Part shown: piece by piece, positions 18,136 through 26,378 of the stretch
Numbering within the stretch: the stretch's first letter is position 1
Layout: each line of letters begins with the position of its first letter
Origin: CAVVZJ01 sp963752755
GTDB taxonomy: Bacteria > Planctomycetota > Planctomycetia > Isosphaerales > Isosphaeraceae
DNA length: 64,000 nucleotides
Direction: 5' to 3'
Assembly: GCA_963752755.1 (NCBI GenBank)
Contig: CAVVZJ010000001.1
Span: 1,860,001 to 1,924,000, forward strand
Program-made: the position numbers and the translations under genes
Notes under the pieces: model-generated
What the model was told of the DNA's origin: nothing
The model's input: only the letters and a program-made list of their open reading frames with translations
Databases searched by the model: none

Positions 18136-19935
18136 GCAGGGTGCCGGGGTGGCGGGCGCTGCAGTGTCGTCAAGCAGGGTCAGGGAGACGGCGCGGAGGT
18201 CGAGGACGTGGCGGCCGGGGACGGTCAGGGCGCGGAGGGTCAAGGGACCTCGGCCGGGTTCGAGGGAGATCGTACCGAGGGGAAGGGGGCGGAAGTCCTT
18301 GACGTAGGACTCGCCGTGGCGGGGAACGCGGTCGTGCTCGGCGCCGCGGAGGGGCGGGTCGAAGGGCTCGGTCACCTTGCCCTGGAGGGACTGGCCGTTG
18401 AAGGTCAGTTCGAGGTCGGAGCCGACGTCGGCTTCCGGGCAGGTGTAATAGAGGACGACGGCGTAGCGGCCGGGCGAGGCGACCTCGACGTCCCAGGTGA
18501 TGCGGTCATCGGGGCTGGACCAGGCGGTGAAGAAGGAGCAGTTGGGGGCGGGGGCGCTGCGGCGGACCTGGCCGTGGGGGACGCCGTCGCGGGCGGGGAG
18601 GAAGGTCGTCGGCATCGCGCGATGGCCGACGGGGAAGGGGCGGTCGTCGGTCTTCAATTCGGGGAGCAACTCGGCTTTCCAGCGGTCGACGGCCCTGGAG
18701 AGATCGGCGGCGATTGCGGGGTGATCGGACGCAACGTCGTGGTCCTGGCCGGGGTCGGCCGGCATGTCGAAGAGGTGGCCGGCGTCGTCGAGACGATAGC
18801 GCTGGGTGCGGACGCTGACGCGGCCGTTCCAGTGGGAGAAGATCGAGCGGTCGGGCCAGTCGGGGGCAGGGCCGGTCAGGAGGGGAGCGAGGTTGACGCC
18901 ATCGAGAGGCTTGCCGAGGGGGAGCGGGACCTCGGCGAGCGCTGCGAGGGTCGGCAGGAGGTCGATGGCGGCGGCGATCTGGGGGATGCGGGTGCCGGGC
19001 CGGATGTGGCCGGGCCAGCGGATCAGGAAGGGGACGCGGACGCCGCCCTCGTCAGTCGAACCCTTGCGGCCCTTCATGCCGCCGTTCCATCGCCAGCTAT
19101 TGGGGCCATTGTCGCTGAAGTAGAGGACGATCGTGTTGTCGGCGAGGTCCAGTTCGTCGAGCTGGCGGAGGAGGCGTCCGACGTTGTGGTCGATGTTGGT
19201 GCACATGGCGAGGGCGGCTCGGGTGAAGGGGACGTCCTCGCGCCGGGGGTCGCGGTTGCGAAGCTTGAGGTGGGCGTCGCGGAAGGGTTCGTAGAAGGAG
19301 TCGGGAACCTGCATCGGGGAGTGGGGAGTGTTGAAGGGGAGGTAGCAGAAAAAGGGGCGGTCGCGGTGCGCGGCGAGGAAGTCGAGGGCGTGGTCGGTGA
19401 GGTCGTCGGTGATGTAGCCGTGGCCGCGCACGGGCTGGCCGTTGTGGTCGAGGGGAGGACTGAAGTAGTCGCCCCAGTGGCCGGAGGTGAAGCCGTAGTA
19501 TTCGGAGAAGCCGCGGGCGTTGGGGTGGTAGGGATACTGGGTGCCGTTGTGCCACTTGCCGAAAGCGGCGGTGGCGTAGCCGGCAGACTGGAAGACATCG
19601 GCGATGGTGCGTTCGTCGAGGTCGAGTCGCTCGCCGCCGGAGGTGACGTTGCGGACGCCGCCGCGGGGGTGATACCGGCCGGTGAGGAACTCGGCGCGAG
19701 TCGGCGAGCAGACGGGACAGACGAAGAATCGTTCGAAGAGGGCGCCGTCGCGAGCGAGGGAGTCGATGTTGGGGGTCTGGATGTTGGTGTTGCCGTGGAC
19801 GCTGAGGTCGCCCCAGCCTTGATCGTCGGCGAGGATGACGAGGATGTTGGGCCGCTCGACGGCGCGGGCCGGTCCGACCGTGGCGAAGGCGTGCAGGAGC
19901 AGGATGACGGCCGTGGTGGAGAATCGGTTGCACAT
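18121..19935 (-). CDS. Secreted sulfatase (formylglycine type)
   Basis: 604 residues. A signal peptide (AVILLLHAFATVGPARA) is followed by NILVILADDQGWGDLSVHGN with the metal-binding Asp pair, and PVCSPTRAEFLTGRY, where Cys76 in CSPTR is the residue converted to formylglycine. FGKWHNG and VLYFSDNGPNS complete the active site. The last 150 residues form an extra beta-rich domain (SSPDDRITWDVEVASPGRYA) probably binding carbohydrate. It hydrolyses sulfate esters, probably on polysaccharides, outside the cytoplasm. The stop codon lies within a dispersed repeat, so the last residues come from the element. Confidence 0.93.
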   Translation of the reverse strand: MCNRFSTTAVILLLHAFATVGPARAVERPNILVILADDQGWGDLSVHGNTNIQTPNIDSLARDGALFERFFVCPVCSPTRAEFLTGRYHPRGGVRNVTSGGERLDLDERTIADVFQSAGYATAAFGKWHNGTQYPYHPNARGFSEYYGFTSGHWGDYFSPPLDHNGQPVRGHGYITDDLTDHALDFLAAHRDRPFFCYLPFNTPHSPMQVPDSFYEPFRDAHLKLRNRDPRREDVPFTRAALAMCTNIDHNVGRLLRQLDELDLADNTIVLYFSDNGPNSWRWNGGMKGRKGSTDEGGVRVPFLIRWPGHIRPGTRIPQIAAAIDLLPTLAALAEVPLPLGKPLDGVNLAPLLTGPAPDWPDRSIFSHWNGRVSVRTQRYRLDDAGHLFDMPADPGQDHDVASDHPAIAADLSRAVDRWKAELLPELKTDDRPFPVGHRAMPTTFLPARDGVPHGQVRRSAPAPNCSFFTAWSSPDDRITWDVEVASPGRYAVVLYYTCPEADVGSDLELTFNGQSLQGKVTEPFDPPLRGAEHDRVPRHGESYVKDFRPLPLGTISLEPGRGPLTLRALTVPGRHVLDLRAVSLTLLDDTAAPATPAPCAVPA

Positions 19936-20062
19936 CGCTCGGGTCCGGATGGGGTTTTCGAGGTGTCCGCGCGAACGGGGAGCGTGCCCAGCCCCCGATT
20001 ATGGGGCGTCGGTTGCGAAAATCCAGCCTGTGGACCGGGGGCTTCGAAGCCGATCCCGCCGA

Positions 20063-20338
20063 TCAAAGCGGCTTGACGGCGAATACTTTCAGGCTGGCGG
20101 CGTCGTCGTTGACGTCGTAGCGACGGAGCAAGTCGGCCTGGCGGGCGAGGCTGGCGAAGGCCCTGGGGTTGCCGCACGAGAGGCCCATGTTGGCCTCGGC
20201 CGGGATCGAGGCCAGTTCCTCGGACGTGTAGCCGAACGCCTCGGCGACCGCGCGGACTCCGTCATGATCGCTGGAAAGGCCGCTGGTCGCCACCGAGCCA
20301 TACTTGCTCGGGACGACGCGGATGATCGCTTCGGACAT
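20063..20338 (-). pseudogene. Internally deleted arsenite methyltransferase (ArsM-like)
   Basis: The 91-residue frame joins the ArsM-family N-terminus (SSDHDGVRAVAEAFGYTSEE, LASIPAEANMGLSCGNPRAF) directly to its C-terminal end (LLRRYDVNDDAASLKVFAVK). The SAM-binding Rossmann core, normally beginning VVDLGSGGG right after CGNP, is missing, so methyl transfer is impossible. The frame is intact and the ribosome site (GAGGAGA) good, so a short protein may still be made. It follows the OBAP-like gene by 21 bases, and an ArsR-type regulator is encoded upstream, consistent with an old arsenic locus. Confidence 0.7.
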
Positions 20339-20359
20339 GGAACGGTCTCCTCGTAGGCG

Positions 20360-21172
20360 TCAGGAGGTCGGCGCGGTTGCGGGTTCGGTCTGGCTCTCGT
20401 TCCGGTCTGCCGACGCGGGAGGGGCCCCCTTCGTCTCGGAGGACTCTTGTGCCTGGAGCTGGAGCACTTTTCCCTCCTGCCAGGCGTCGGCTCCGGGGAG
20501 GATCTCGGGCCGTTGGATGTCGGTGCGGGACTCGCGGACCTTCTCGGTCGAGATGTCGAAACGCCGGTCCCGATCGGCCACCATCTCGGACTTGACCTGG
20601 CCGTCGGCGGTGAAGCCCATCATGACCTGCGGCGTGCCGAGGGGCAATGTGTCGCCGCGATCGACCTGCCAGGTGTGGATGGTCTTGCCGTAAGTCCCCA
20701 CCAGCTTTTCCATCAACTCATGCTCGGCTGACTCCGGAAGCCCCGGCGCGGTCAACTGGCCCGATTTGATCTCGTAGGGGTGGCTGTGCCAGAACAGACG
20801 CTCCTCTTCGGGCAACGTCGCGAACAACTTGGGGCTGATGATGTACTCGATGCCGATCAGCTTCGCGTCCTTGCTATTGCTGTCGTAGATGGTGCACTGC
20901 ATGAAGTCTTCGTTGACCTGGGTGCAGTAGTGGTGCGCCTCGACCTGGCGGGTCATGTCGCCGTTGTAGAAATGAAATCCACATACATAAGCGTGGATCT
21001 GGTCGATGGGAGTCCGATCCTGAAGGACCGTCGCGCCGGCTTCGAGCATCCTGGACTTGCCCGACGGTTCGGCGCCGGGGGCCTCGACGCTGGTCGGTGT
21101 GTTCTCGCCACCACAGCCAAGAAGCAGCGATGACAGGGCCAGCATGGGCATGATTCGTCGTGTGCGTCTCAT
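20360..21172 (-). CDS. OBAP-like (DUF1264) lipoprotein
   Basis: 270 residues. ATG 21172 (behind GAGGAGA) gives MRRTRRIMPMLALSS and a lipobox ending LLLGC, so it is a predicted lipoprotein. The core matches the oil-body-associated protein family DUF1264: HAYVCGFHFYNGDMTRQVEA followed by HHYC, QCTIYDSNSKDAKLIGIEY, FWHSHPYEIKSGQL and TYGKTIHTWQVDRGDTLPLG. The biochemical role of bacterial members is not established. The tail after about residue 230 is acidic and Gln/Glu-rich. It lies in one transcript orientation with the ArsM remnant and follows ArsR by about 300 bases. Confidence 0.85.
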   Translation of the reverse strand: MRRTRRIMPMLALSSLLLGCGGENTPTSVEAPGAEPSGKSRMLEAGATVLQDRTPIDQIHAYVCGFHFYNGDMTRQVEAHHYCTQVNEDFMQCTIYDSNSKDAKLIGIEYIISPKLFATLPEEERLFWHSHPYEIKSGQLTAPGLPESAEHELMEKLVGTYGKTIHTWQVDRGDTLPLGTPQVMMGFTADGQVKSEMVADRDRRFDISTEKVRESRTDIQRPEILPGADAWQEGKVLQLQAQESSETKGAPPASADRNESQTEPATAPTS

Positions 21173-21473
21173 GGATGGTGTCTCCTCGGCTCCAGTTCCG
21201 ACGACGAAATCCAGCACAGCAGGGCGGTGACCGTTGAGCCTTGACCGTGGGAGTCACGTCCTTCCTGACATCCCGATTCTCGAGGCCAGTTCGGGGGGCC
21301 GGATCGGCCTGGATCTCGGGTCGGACTGGACCCGGATCGAACCCGACTCGCAACCCAGTCCGTTCCGGTGGAAGGGCGCGAGAGCACTCGACGGCCGGAC
21401 AAACCCGATCAGGGCTTCTCCTCGAACGTCGTCGCATGCAACTTCGACGCCCGGGTCCGGCGGGTCGCGGATG

Positions 21474-21833
21474 TCACGCCTTCTTCTGGGAGCGCCAGCC
21501 CTGAAGCAGCTTCTTCTGCCGCTCGACCTCCACGCGGGTTTCCTCCACGATCGTCTCGCAGACGAGCTTGCAAAGCCGTTCGACCAGGGGGTCGTCGAGC
21601 CGGTAGAAGACCTGCAAGCCCACCTTACGACGGGCCACCAGGCCGGCCTCGGCCAGCATCTTGAGGTGCTTCGACACGTTGGCCTGGTTCCGCCCGGTCT
21701 CCTCGACGACCTGGGTGACGTTGCGTTCCCCCTGCATCAAGGTGCGCAGGATCGCCAGCCGGGTCGGTTCGCCCAGGGTGCGGAACTTCTCGGCCATCAG
21801 GTCGAGAAACGCGTCAGGAATGGTTTCGGACAT
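21474..21833 (-). CDS. ArsR-family transcriptional regulator
   Basis: 119-residue winged helix-turn-helix repressor. Seen: LGEPTRLAILRTLMQGERNV, then VTQVVEETGRNQANVSKHLK as the recognition region, and VGLQVFYRLDDPLVERLCKL as the wing and dimerisation helix. The classic ELCVCD metal site of ArsR is absent (no Cys pair in the recognition helix), so it may sense another signal; two Cys occur near the C-terminus (KLVCETI has one; the other classical positions are empty). It is divergent from the DsrE gene at 21965 and upstream of the OBAP-like/ArsM remnant pair. Confidence 0.9.
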   Translation of the reverse strand: MSETIPDAFLDLMAEKFRTLGEPTRLAILRTLMQGERNVTQVVEETGRNQANVSKHLKMLAEAGLVARRKVGLQVFYRLDDPLVERLCKLVCETIVEETRVEVERQKKLLQGWRSQKKA

Positions 21834-21884
21834 GGCTTGACTGGATTACCAGTTTGGAATATAGTTGGCCGAGCAGTCAGAGAT

Positions 21885-21914
21885 ATTGTAGCACGGTCAG
21901 GCCGTTGAGTCCAA
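21885..21914 (-). promoter_or_regulatory. Candidate sigma-70-type promoter of the arsR-like gene
   Basis: Minus-strand TTGGAC (21909-21914), 18-base spacer and TACAAT (21885-21890), about 50 bases upstream of the start at 21833. The -10 box matches five of six consensus bases; the -35 match is partial. Confidence 0.4.
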
Positions 21915-21964
21915 GCCGAGGACGGGGAGAGCCCCGGACTCCCGATGAAGGAGGCAGGTAACCG

Positions 21965-22393
21965 ATGACCCGAGGAATCTTGCTGAGCATGCTGGTTGGG
22001 ATTCAGGTTTTGGCGGCCCAGGCACGCGGGGGGGTAGACGGGGACGGAATCGAATTGAAGGTGGTCGTTCACATCAACTTTTCCGATTCAGAGCGGCAGG
22101 CGCACGGGTTGAAGAACGTGTCGAACATCCTCAAGGCGGAGCCTTCCACGCGTGTCGAGGTCGTCTGCCATGGGGCGGGCATCAACCTGGTGGAGAAGCA
22201 CCAGACGGCGAACGCGGAGGCGGTGGAGGCACTCGGCAAGCAAGGCGTTTGCTTCGTGGCCTGCGAGAACACGATGCGGCAGAAGGCGATCCGCAAGGAG
22301 GGCCTGTTGCCGGGCGTCGACACGGTCCCGTCGGGGGCCGTCGAGGTGATCCGCAAACAGCAACAGGACGGCTACGCGTATTTCAAGCCCTGA
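21965..22393 (+). CDS. Exported DsrE-family protein (first)
   Basis: 142 residues with a signal peptide (ILLSMLVGIQVLAAQARG). The mature domain is DsrE/YchN-like: VVVHINFSDSERQAHGLKNV, RVEVVCHGAGINLVEKHQ, then GVCFVACENTMRQKAIRKEG with a conserved Cys, and AVEVIRKQQQDGYAYFKP. DsrE-like proteins bind or relay sulfur, usually in the cytoplasm; this one is predicted to act outside the inner membrane. It is followed by a second DsrE protein and a SoxB-like enzyme. Confidence 0.87.
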   Translation: MTRGILLSMLVGIQVLAAQARGGVDGDGIELKVVVHINFSDSERQAHGLKNVSNILKAEPSTRVEVVCHGAGINLVEKHQTANAEAVEALGKQGVCFVACENTMRQKAIRKEGLLPGVDTVPSGAVEVIRKQQQDGYAYFKP

Positions 22394-22660
22394 TCGGCCG
22401 CGGAAGTTTGCAGCGACGGGCCGACAGGATCGCGTCTCGACCCTGACGATTCGGTGCCGGAACCGGAGGGAAGCCTCGCCCGCGACCGATCGCCGGAGAT
22501 GGTCTGCGCCCGGCAAAGTGGGCCGGCATCGCGAGGGAACTCGCGGAGCGGCCCGGTCAGTGCGAGGTGGTGGAGGTGAGTGGCGGCTCGACCGCCCGGG
22601 AAAGGCCGTCGGATGGACGACGACCGAGGATGAGAAACCGAAACGAGGAGCAGCAATTTC

Positions 22661-23152
22661 ATGTTTCGATCGCAACGAGCCCCGTGGATCGTCGCCGCCT
22701 TGCTGGCGGCCCTGAGTGGACAGCCCGCCCTGGCCGGGGAAAACACGTCGGGCGCGGAGGGCAAGAGCCCCGCCGCGACAGAACCAAGGGGCCATGGCAA
22801 GCTGGTCGTCGTCCTGACGAGCGGACTCGAGGATCTCCAGTCGGTCAACATGGCGATCCGGCACGCCGGGATGGCCAAGAAGTCGGGCTATCTCGATGAC
22901 GTCGTGCTTCTGGTTTACGGTCGGGGAGTCCAGGCGCTGGCCAGGGAGATCACCGCCAAGCCGCCGCAGATCGGGGCGGCCCTTCAGGAGGCGAAGGAGG
23001 CGGGGGTTCACATCCTGGTCTGTGGCGAGGCTTTGAAGAAGTTCAACATCCCGAGGGAGGCGCTTGAACCCGGCGTGGAGGAGGTCGTTCCCAACGCGAT
23101 CCTCACACTTTCCGAGTTGGTCTCCAAGGGTTACCAAATTCTCAAATATTGA
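22661..23152 (+). CDS. Exported DsrE-family protein (second)
   Basis: 163 residues. Signal peptide IVAALLAALSGQPALAG, a low-complexity linker, then a DsrE-like domain: KLVVVLTSGLEDLQSVNMAI, VVLLVYGRGVQALARE, GVHILVCGEALKKFNI with one Cys, and AILTLSELVSKGYQILKY. It differs clearly from the first DsrE protein, so the two may form a heteromeric partner pair as in other DsrE-like systems (inferred). 267 bases separate it from the first gene and 85 from the next. Confidence 0.85.
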   Translation: MFRSQRAPWIVAALLAALSGQPALAGENTSGAEGKSPAATEPRGHGKLVVVLTSGLEDLQSVNMAIRHAGMAKKSGYLDDVVLLVYGRGVQALAREITAKPPQIGAALQEAKEAGVHILVCGEALKKFNIPREALEPGVEEVVPNAILTLSELVSKGYQILKY

Positions 23153-23237
23153 CCCCATCCGGCGGAACCCGACCGGCTCCGGCGGCTGTCGGGGCGGGTC
23201 GGGGCGACCGGACCGAGAACCAGGAGGAAGAGCTTCG

Positions 23238-24842
23238 ATGCCTTGGCACAAGTGGATGATCGCTCTGGCCATCTGCGGCCTGCTGCCCGGGATGACGGAC
23301 GCCGTCGCCGGGGATACGGGGGCCGGGGAGGACGGGGAGCAGTCGGTCTCGCTGGTCTACATCGCCGACCTTCATGCCCAGCTCGAGCCGCATACCGAGC
23401 TGTTCTGGAATGGGGACAAGGTCACGATGACCGAGGCGGGCGGCGTCTCGCGCGTGGCCACGGCCGTGAACGCGATCCGTCGGGAGCGGCCGGGTCGCGT
23501 GCTTTTCATGGATGCCGGGGACACCATCCAGGGGTCGGCAGCCGCCGCCTGGACGGAAGGAGGGGCCGTGGTCGCTCCGGTCAATGCGCTTGGCCTGGAC
23601 CTGGGCATCCCCGGAAACTGGGAGGTAGTCTATGGAGCAGACGCACTGGAGCGGCGGGCGGGCGAGTTCCGGCACCCCCTGATCGCCGCCAACATCCGGG
23701 AGGAAAAGTCAGGCAAGCTCCTGTTCCCGCCCTATCTGGTCAAGGAGGTCGGGGGGGTCCGCATCGGTGTCATCGGTTTCACCGACCCCGACGTGCCCAC
23801 GCGCCAGCCGCCGAGTTACAGCCGGGGTCTGACCTTCGAGGGCGAGGCGGTGATCCCGCCACTCGTCGAGAAGTTAAGATCCCAGGAAAACGTTGATGTG
23901 ATTGTACTGATGACACACATCGGTTTGCCGAAGTCGATCCGACTCGCGGAGAAGCTGCGGGGGGTGGACTTCGTGTTCTCCGGCGACACCCATGAGCGGA
24001 CTTACGAGCCGATTGTCCGGGGCGACACCTGGGTTGTCGAGCCGGGGAGTTTCGGCTCATTCCTGGGACGGATGGACGTCACCGTCCGTGATGGCGCGAT
24101 CGTCGATCGCCACTGGGAGCTGATCGAGCTGCGGGCGGAACGGTTCGACGAGGATGAGAAGGTCGCGGAGGTCGTCTCAACGAACCTGGCCCCGATGCGA
24201 GCGAAGCTGGATCAGGTGATCGGTCGGACGGAAGTCCCCTTGTTGCGGTACAACGTGGTCGAGACGAACCTGGACGAGATCCTCTCCGACGCGCTTCGCG
24301 AGGCGGCGGGGACGGAAATCGGTCTCTCCAATGGCTTCCGATTCGCGCCGCCGACCCCGGCGGGGCCGATCCGGGAAGCGGACCTGTGGAACTGGTATCC
24401 GATCACGACCCGCCTGAAGGTCGGCCAGGTGACGGGCAAGCAACTGCGGGAGTTCTGGGAGCGGGAGGCCGAGCACGTCTTCTCGAACGATCCCGAGAAG
24501 CTCTTCGGCGGCTGGCTGCCCCGGCCGTCGGGGATGACCGTCCGACTGGTGGCGCATGCTCCCATGGGTCAGCGGGTACGGGAGATCCGCGTCGGAGGCG
24601 AGCCGCTGGAGGACGACCGATTGTATAGCCTGGTCGCCTGTGAACGTGAGGGGGACGCCCCGGACAAGGTCTGCCGGATACCGCACGTGCGGGAGCCTCG
24701 CGTCCTCGATCTCGACGCCCACGAGGCCGTCCGGCGCTACGTGGCGAGGCATTCGCCGCTCTCGGAGCCCGAGGGCGGGCGGGTGGTGGTGGAGGACTTG
24801 CCGCCGATCGTGAGATCGCAGGTGTTGCCGCCGTCACGCTGA
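23238..24842 (+). CDS. Exported SoxB/UshA-like metallophosphatase-5'-nucleotidase family protein
   Basis: 534 residues. ATG 23238 follows CAGGAGGAAG and gives a signal peptide (IALAICGLLPGMTDAVAG). N-terminal metallophosphatase domain: LVYIADLHAQLEPH, FMDAGDTIQGS, GIPGNWEVVYG, VIVLMTHIGL and FSGDTHERTYEP. C-terminal nucleotidase-like domain: NWYPITTRLKVGQVTGKQLR and LFGGWLPRPSGMTVRL. Nucleotidases have GNHE and SoxB has GHWE at the central metal site; GNWE here is intermediate. SoxB releases sulfate from a carrier-bound thiosulfate; with two DsrE proteins upstream a sulfur role is plausible but inferred. Confidence 0.85.
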   Translation: MPWHKWMIALAICGLLPGMTDAVAGDTGAGEDGEQSVSLVYIADLHAQLEPHTELFWNGDKVTMTEAGGVSRVATAVNAIRRERPGRVLFMDAGDTIQGSAAAAWTEGGAVVAPVNALGLDLGIPGNWEVVYGADALERRAGEFRHPLIAANIREEKSGKLLFPPYLVKEVGGVRIGVIGFTDPDVPTRQPPSYSRGLTFEGEAVIPPLVEKLRSQENVDVIVLMTHIGLPKSIRLAEKLRGVDFVFSGDTHERTYEPIVRGDTWVVEPGSFGSFLGRMDVTVRDGAIVDRHWELIELRAERFDEDEKVAEVVSTNLAPMRAKLDQVIGRTEVPLLRYNVVETNLDEILSDALREAAGTEIGLSNGFRFAPPTPAGPIREADLWNWYPITTRLKVGQVTGKQLREFWEREAEHVFSNDPEKLFGGWLPRPSGMTVRLVAHAPMGQRVREIRVGGEPLEDDRLYSLVACEREGDAPDKVCRIPHVREPRVLDLDAHEAVRRYVARHSPLSEPEGGRVVVEDLPPIVRSQVLPPSR

Positions 24843-24867
24843 TCGGACCGAGGACCGGGACCGGACC

Positions 24868-26070
24868 TCAGGGGGTTGCGGTCCCGGCCTTCGCCTGCTC
24901 GTCGAGTTCGGGGAGGGTGAAGCGGACGCTGACGATGTAAGGGGGCTCGCCCTCGGACCAGTGGCCGTAGGTGGTGACGACGAACGTGCCGTCGGGAAGA
25001 ACCTCGACGCCGGGGTAGGCGCAGTCGGCGCCCTTGGTGTTGTCCATCAGTCGGACGCGATACTGGCCTTCGCGGCCGTGGACGATGTCCTGGTAGGTGC
25101 CGACCCAGCCGACCCAGTCGCCGCGGGTCGGGCTCTCGAGGGTGGTGTCGCGGAAGGAGAGGAAGAGGCGGCCGTCGGGGGCGTACTTGCCGACGTGCCG
25201 GTCTCCAGTGAGCGAGCCGGGCAACTCGCGGGGCTCGGTCCAGGTGCGGCCCTCGTCGTCGGAGAAGATGACGAACGAATTCCACTTGCGGCTATTCTCG
25301 CGCAGGAGGACAGCGATCTGATCGCCGTCGGGCGAGCGGATCAGGCCGGGCTCGCAGAGGTGGGCGGTCGGATGCTCGGCGATGACCTCGGGAGGTCCCC
25401 AGGTGAGGCCGCCATCGTGGGAGAGCGTCTTGAAAACGCGGAATTTCGTGGCCTGGCCCTGATCGTGGAGGAAACGGCCGTCGTCGTGGAAGAGGGCCAT
25501 GGTGTCGCCGTTCCTGAGGCGCTCGACGCTGGCCATGGCGACGATGCCGCCGAAGTCGCCGATCGGTTCGAGAGGCGTCCAGGTCTGGCCGTCGTCCTCC
25601 GAGACGGACATGCGGATCGGGTACAGGCCGGAGAAGAGGATCAGGCGCTTCGTGCCATCGGGAGCGACGACGCGGTGGATCGTGGGCGTCTCCTTCGAGG
25701 TCGCCCAGTTCTCGGGGGTGGGCAGGCGGTCGGACCAGGAATGTCCGCCGTCCTGGCTGCGCTTCAGAACGATGGCGCCGCGGCCGTGGCCTTTCGGATA
25801 GACGACGAGCATGGTCTTGCCGTCTTCGAGGAGGACGGTCGTCGGGTGGCCGAGGTACTGGCCTGGCTCGCGATCGACGACGATCTGCCGGCGCTTCTGG
25901 CCGTCGAGGTCGATGAGCGGGATCGTGTAGTCGCGACGGACCGCCGGGCGATCGCCGGGTTCGTCCGCGGGAGCGGTCGAGACGGGGACTGTCGCAAAGG
26001 CGACGATCGTCAGACCGGCGAGGACGAGGGTCTTGCCGACGAAGCGGCTCGGGGGCATCCACGGTGTCAT
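24868..26070 (-). CDS. Exported sialidase-like protein
   Basis: 400 residues. ATG 26070 follows AGGAG and gives a signal region (TLVLAGLTIVAFATVPVSTA). The mature part is a sialidase propeller with Asp-box turns: SQDGGHSWSDRL, SEDDGQTWTPLE, SHDGGLTWGPPE and SDDEGRTWTEPR. It also has an FSGLYPIRMS-type blade and a C-terminal GADCAYPGVEVLPDGTFVV, common in exo-alpha-sialidase-like proteins of planctomycetes. It is convergent with the SoxB-like gene (25 bases apart). The frame to 26382 has no signal sequence and was not used. Confidence 0.87.
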   Translation of the reverse strand: MTPWMPPSRFVGKTLVLAGLTIVAFATVPVSTAPADEPGDRPAVRRDYTIPLIDLDGQKRRQIVVDREPGQYLGHPTTVLLEDGKTMLVVYPKGHGRGAIVLKRSQDGGHSWSDRLPTPENWATSKETPTIHRVVAPDGTKRLILFSGLYPIRMSVSEDDGQTWTPLEPIGDFGGIVAMASVERLRNGDTMALFHDDGRFLHDQGQATKFRVFKTLSHDGGLTWGPPEVIAEHPTAHLCEPGLIRSPDGDQIAVLLRENSRKWNSFVIFSDDEGRTWTEPRELPGSLTGDRHVGKYAPDGRLFLSFRDTTLESPTRGDWVGWVGTYQDIVHGREGQYRVRLMDNTKGADCAYPGVEVLPDGTFVVTTYGHWSEGEPPYIVSVRFTLPELDEQAKAGTATP

Positions 26071-26311
26071 CGGCTCGGGCTCCTGGGGCCTCGCTCGGAA
26101 CGTGGTGGGCGATCGGCTCAAAACCGTGAGCCGGCGCACCGTCTCACCACCTCCGGGAATTGCATCACAGGCGGCCGCGGCAAGCAAGTCGGCGGCTTTG
26201 ACGGAAGCGGATCGCCTGGGATTTCGAGCGGGGTGGTCCGATCGAGGGGCTCGCACTGTCTTGGGCGTTACGCAGTTGGCTCCTTCGCCCGAGCATCGGA
26301 CGCAGTTGGAA

Positions 26312-26343
26312 GGAGTAGGCCCGACTTCAGTCGGGCCTACTCC
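26312..26343. terminator. Perfect 14-bp inverted repeat
   Basis: Arms 26312-26325 and 26330-26343 are perfect complements around TTCA. It sits 36 bases beyond the stop of the membrane sulfatase (26379), in a 308-base gap otherwise without features, so a terminator is likely. No T-run. Confidence 0.55.
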
Positions 26344-26378
26344 TACTGCCGACGCCAACGGCGTAACTCCTATGTCTT

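Noticed and set aside
18208..20076. 622-residue plus-strand open frame
   Set aside because: It mirrors the sulfatase, whose active-site motifs are clear. Its Gly/Val/Asp-rich composition is that of an antisense frame.
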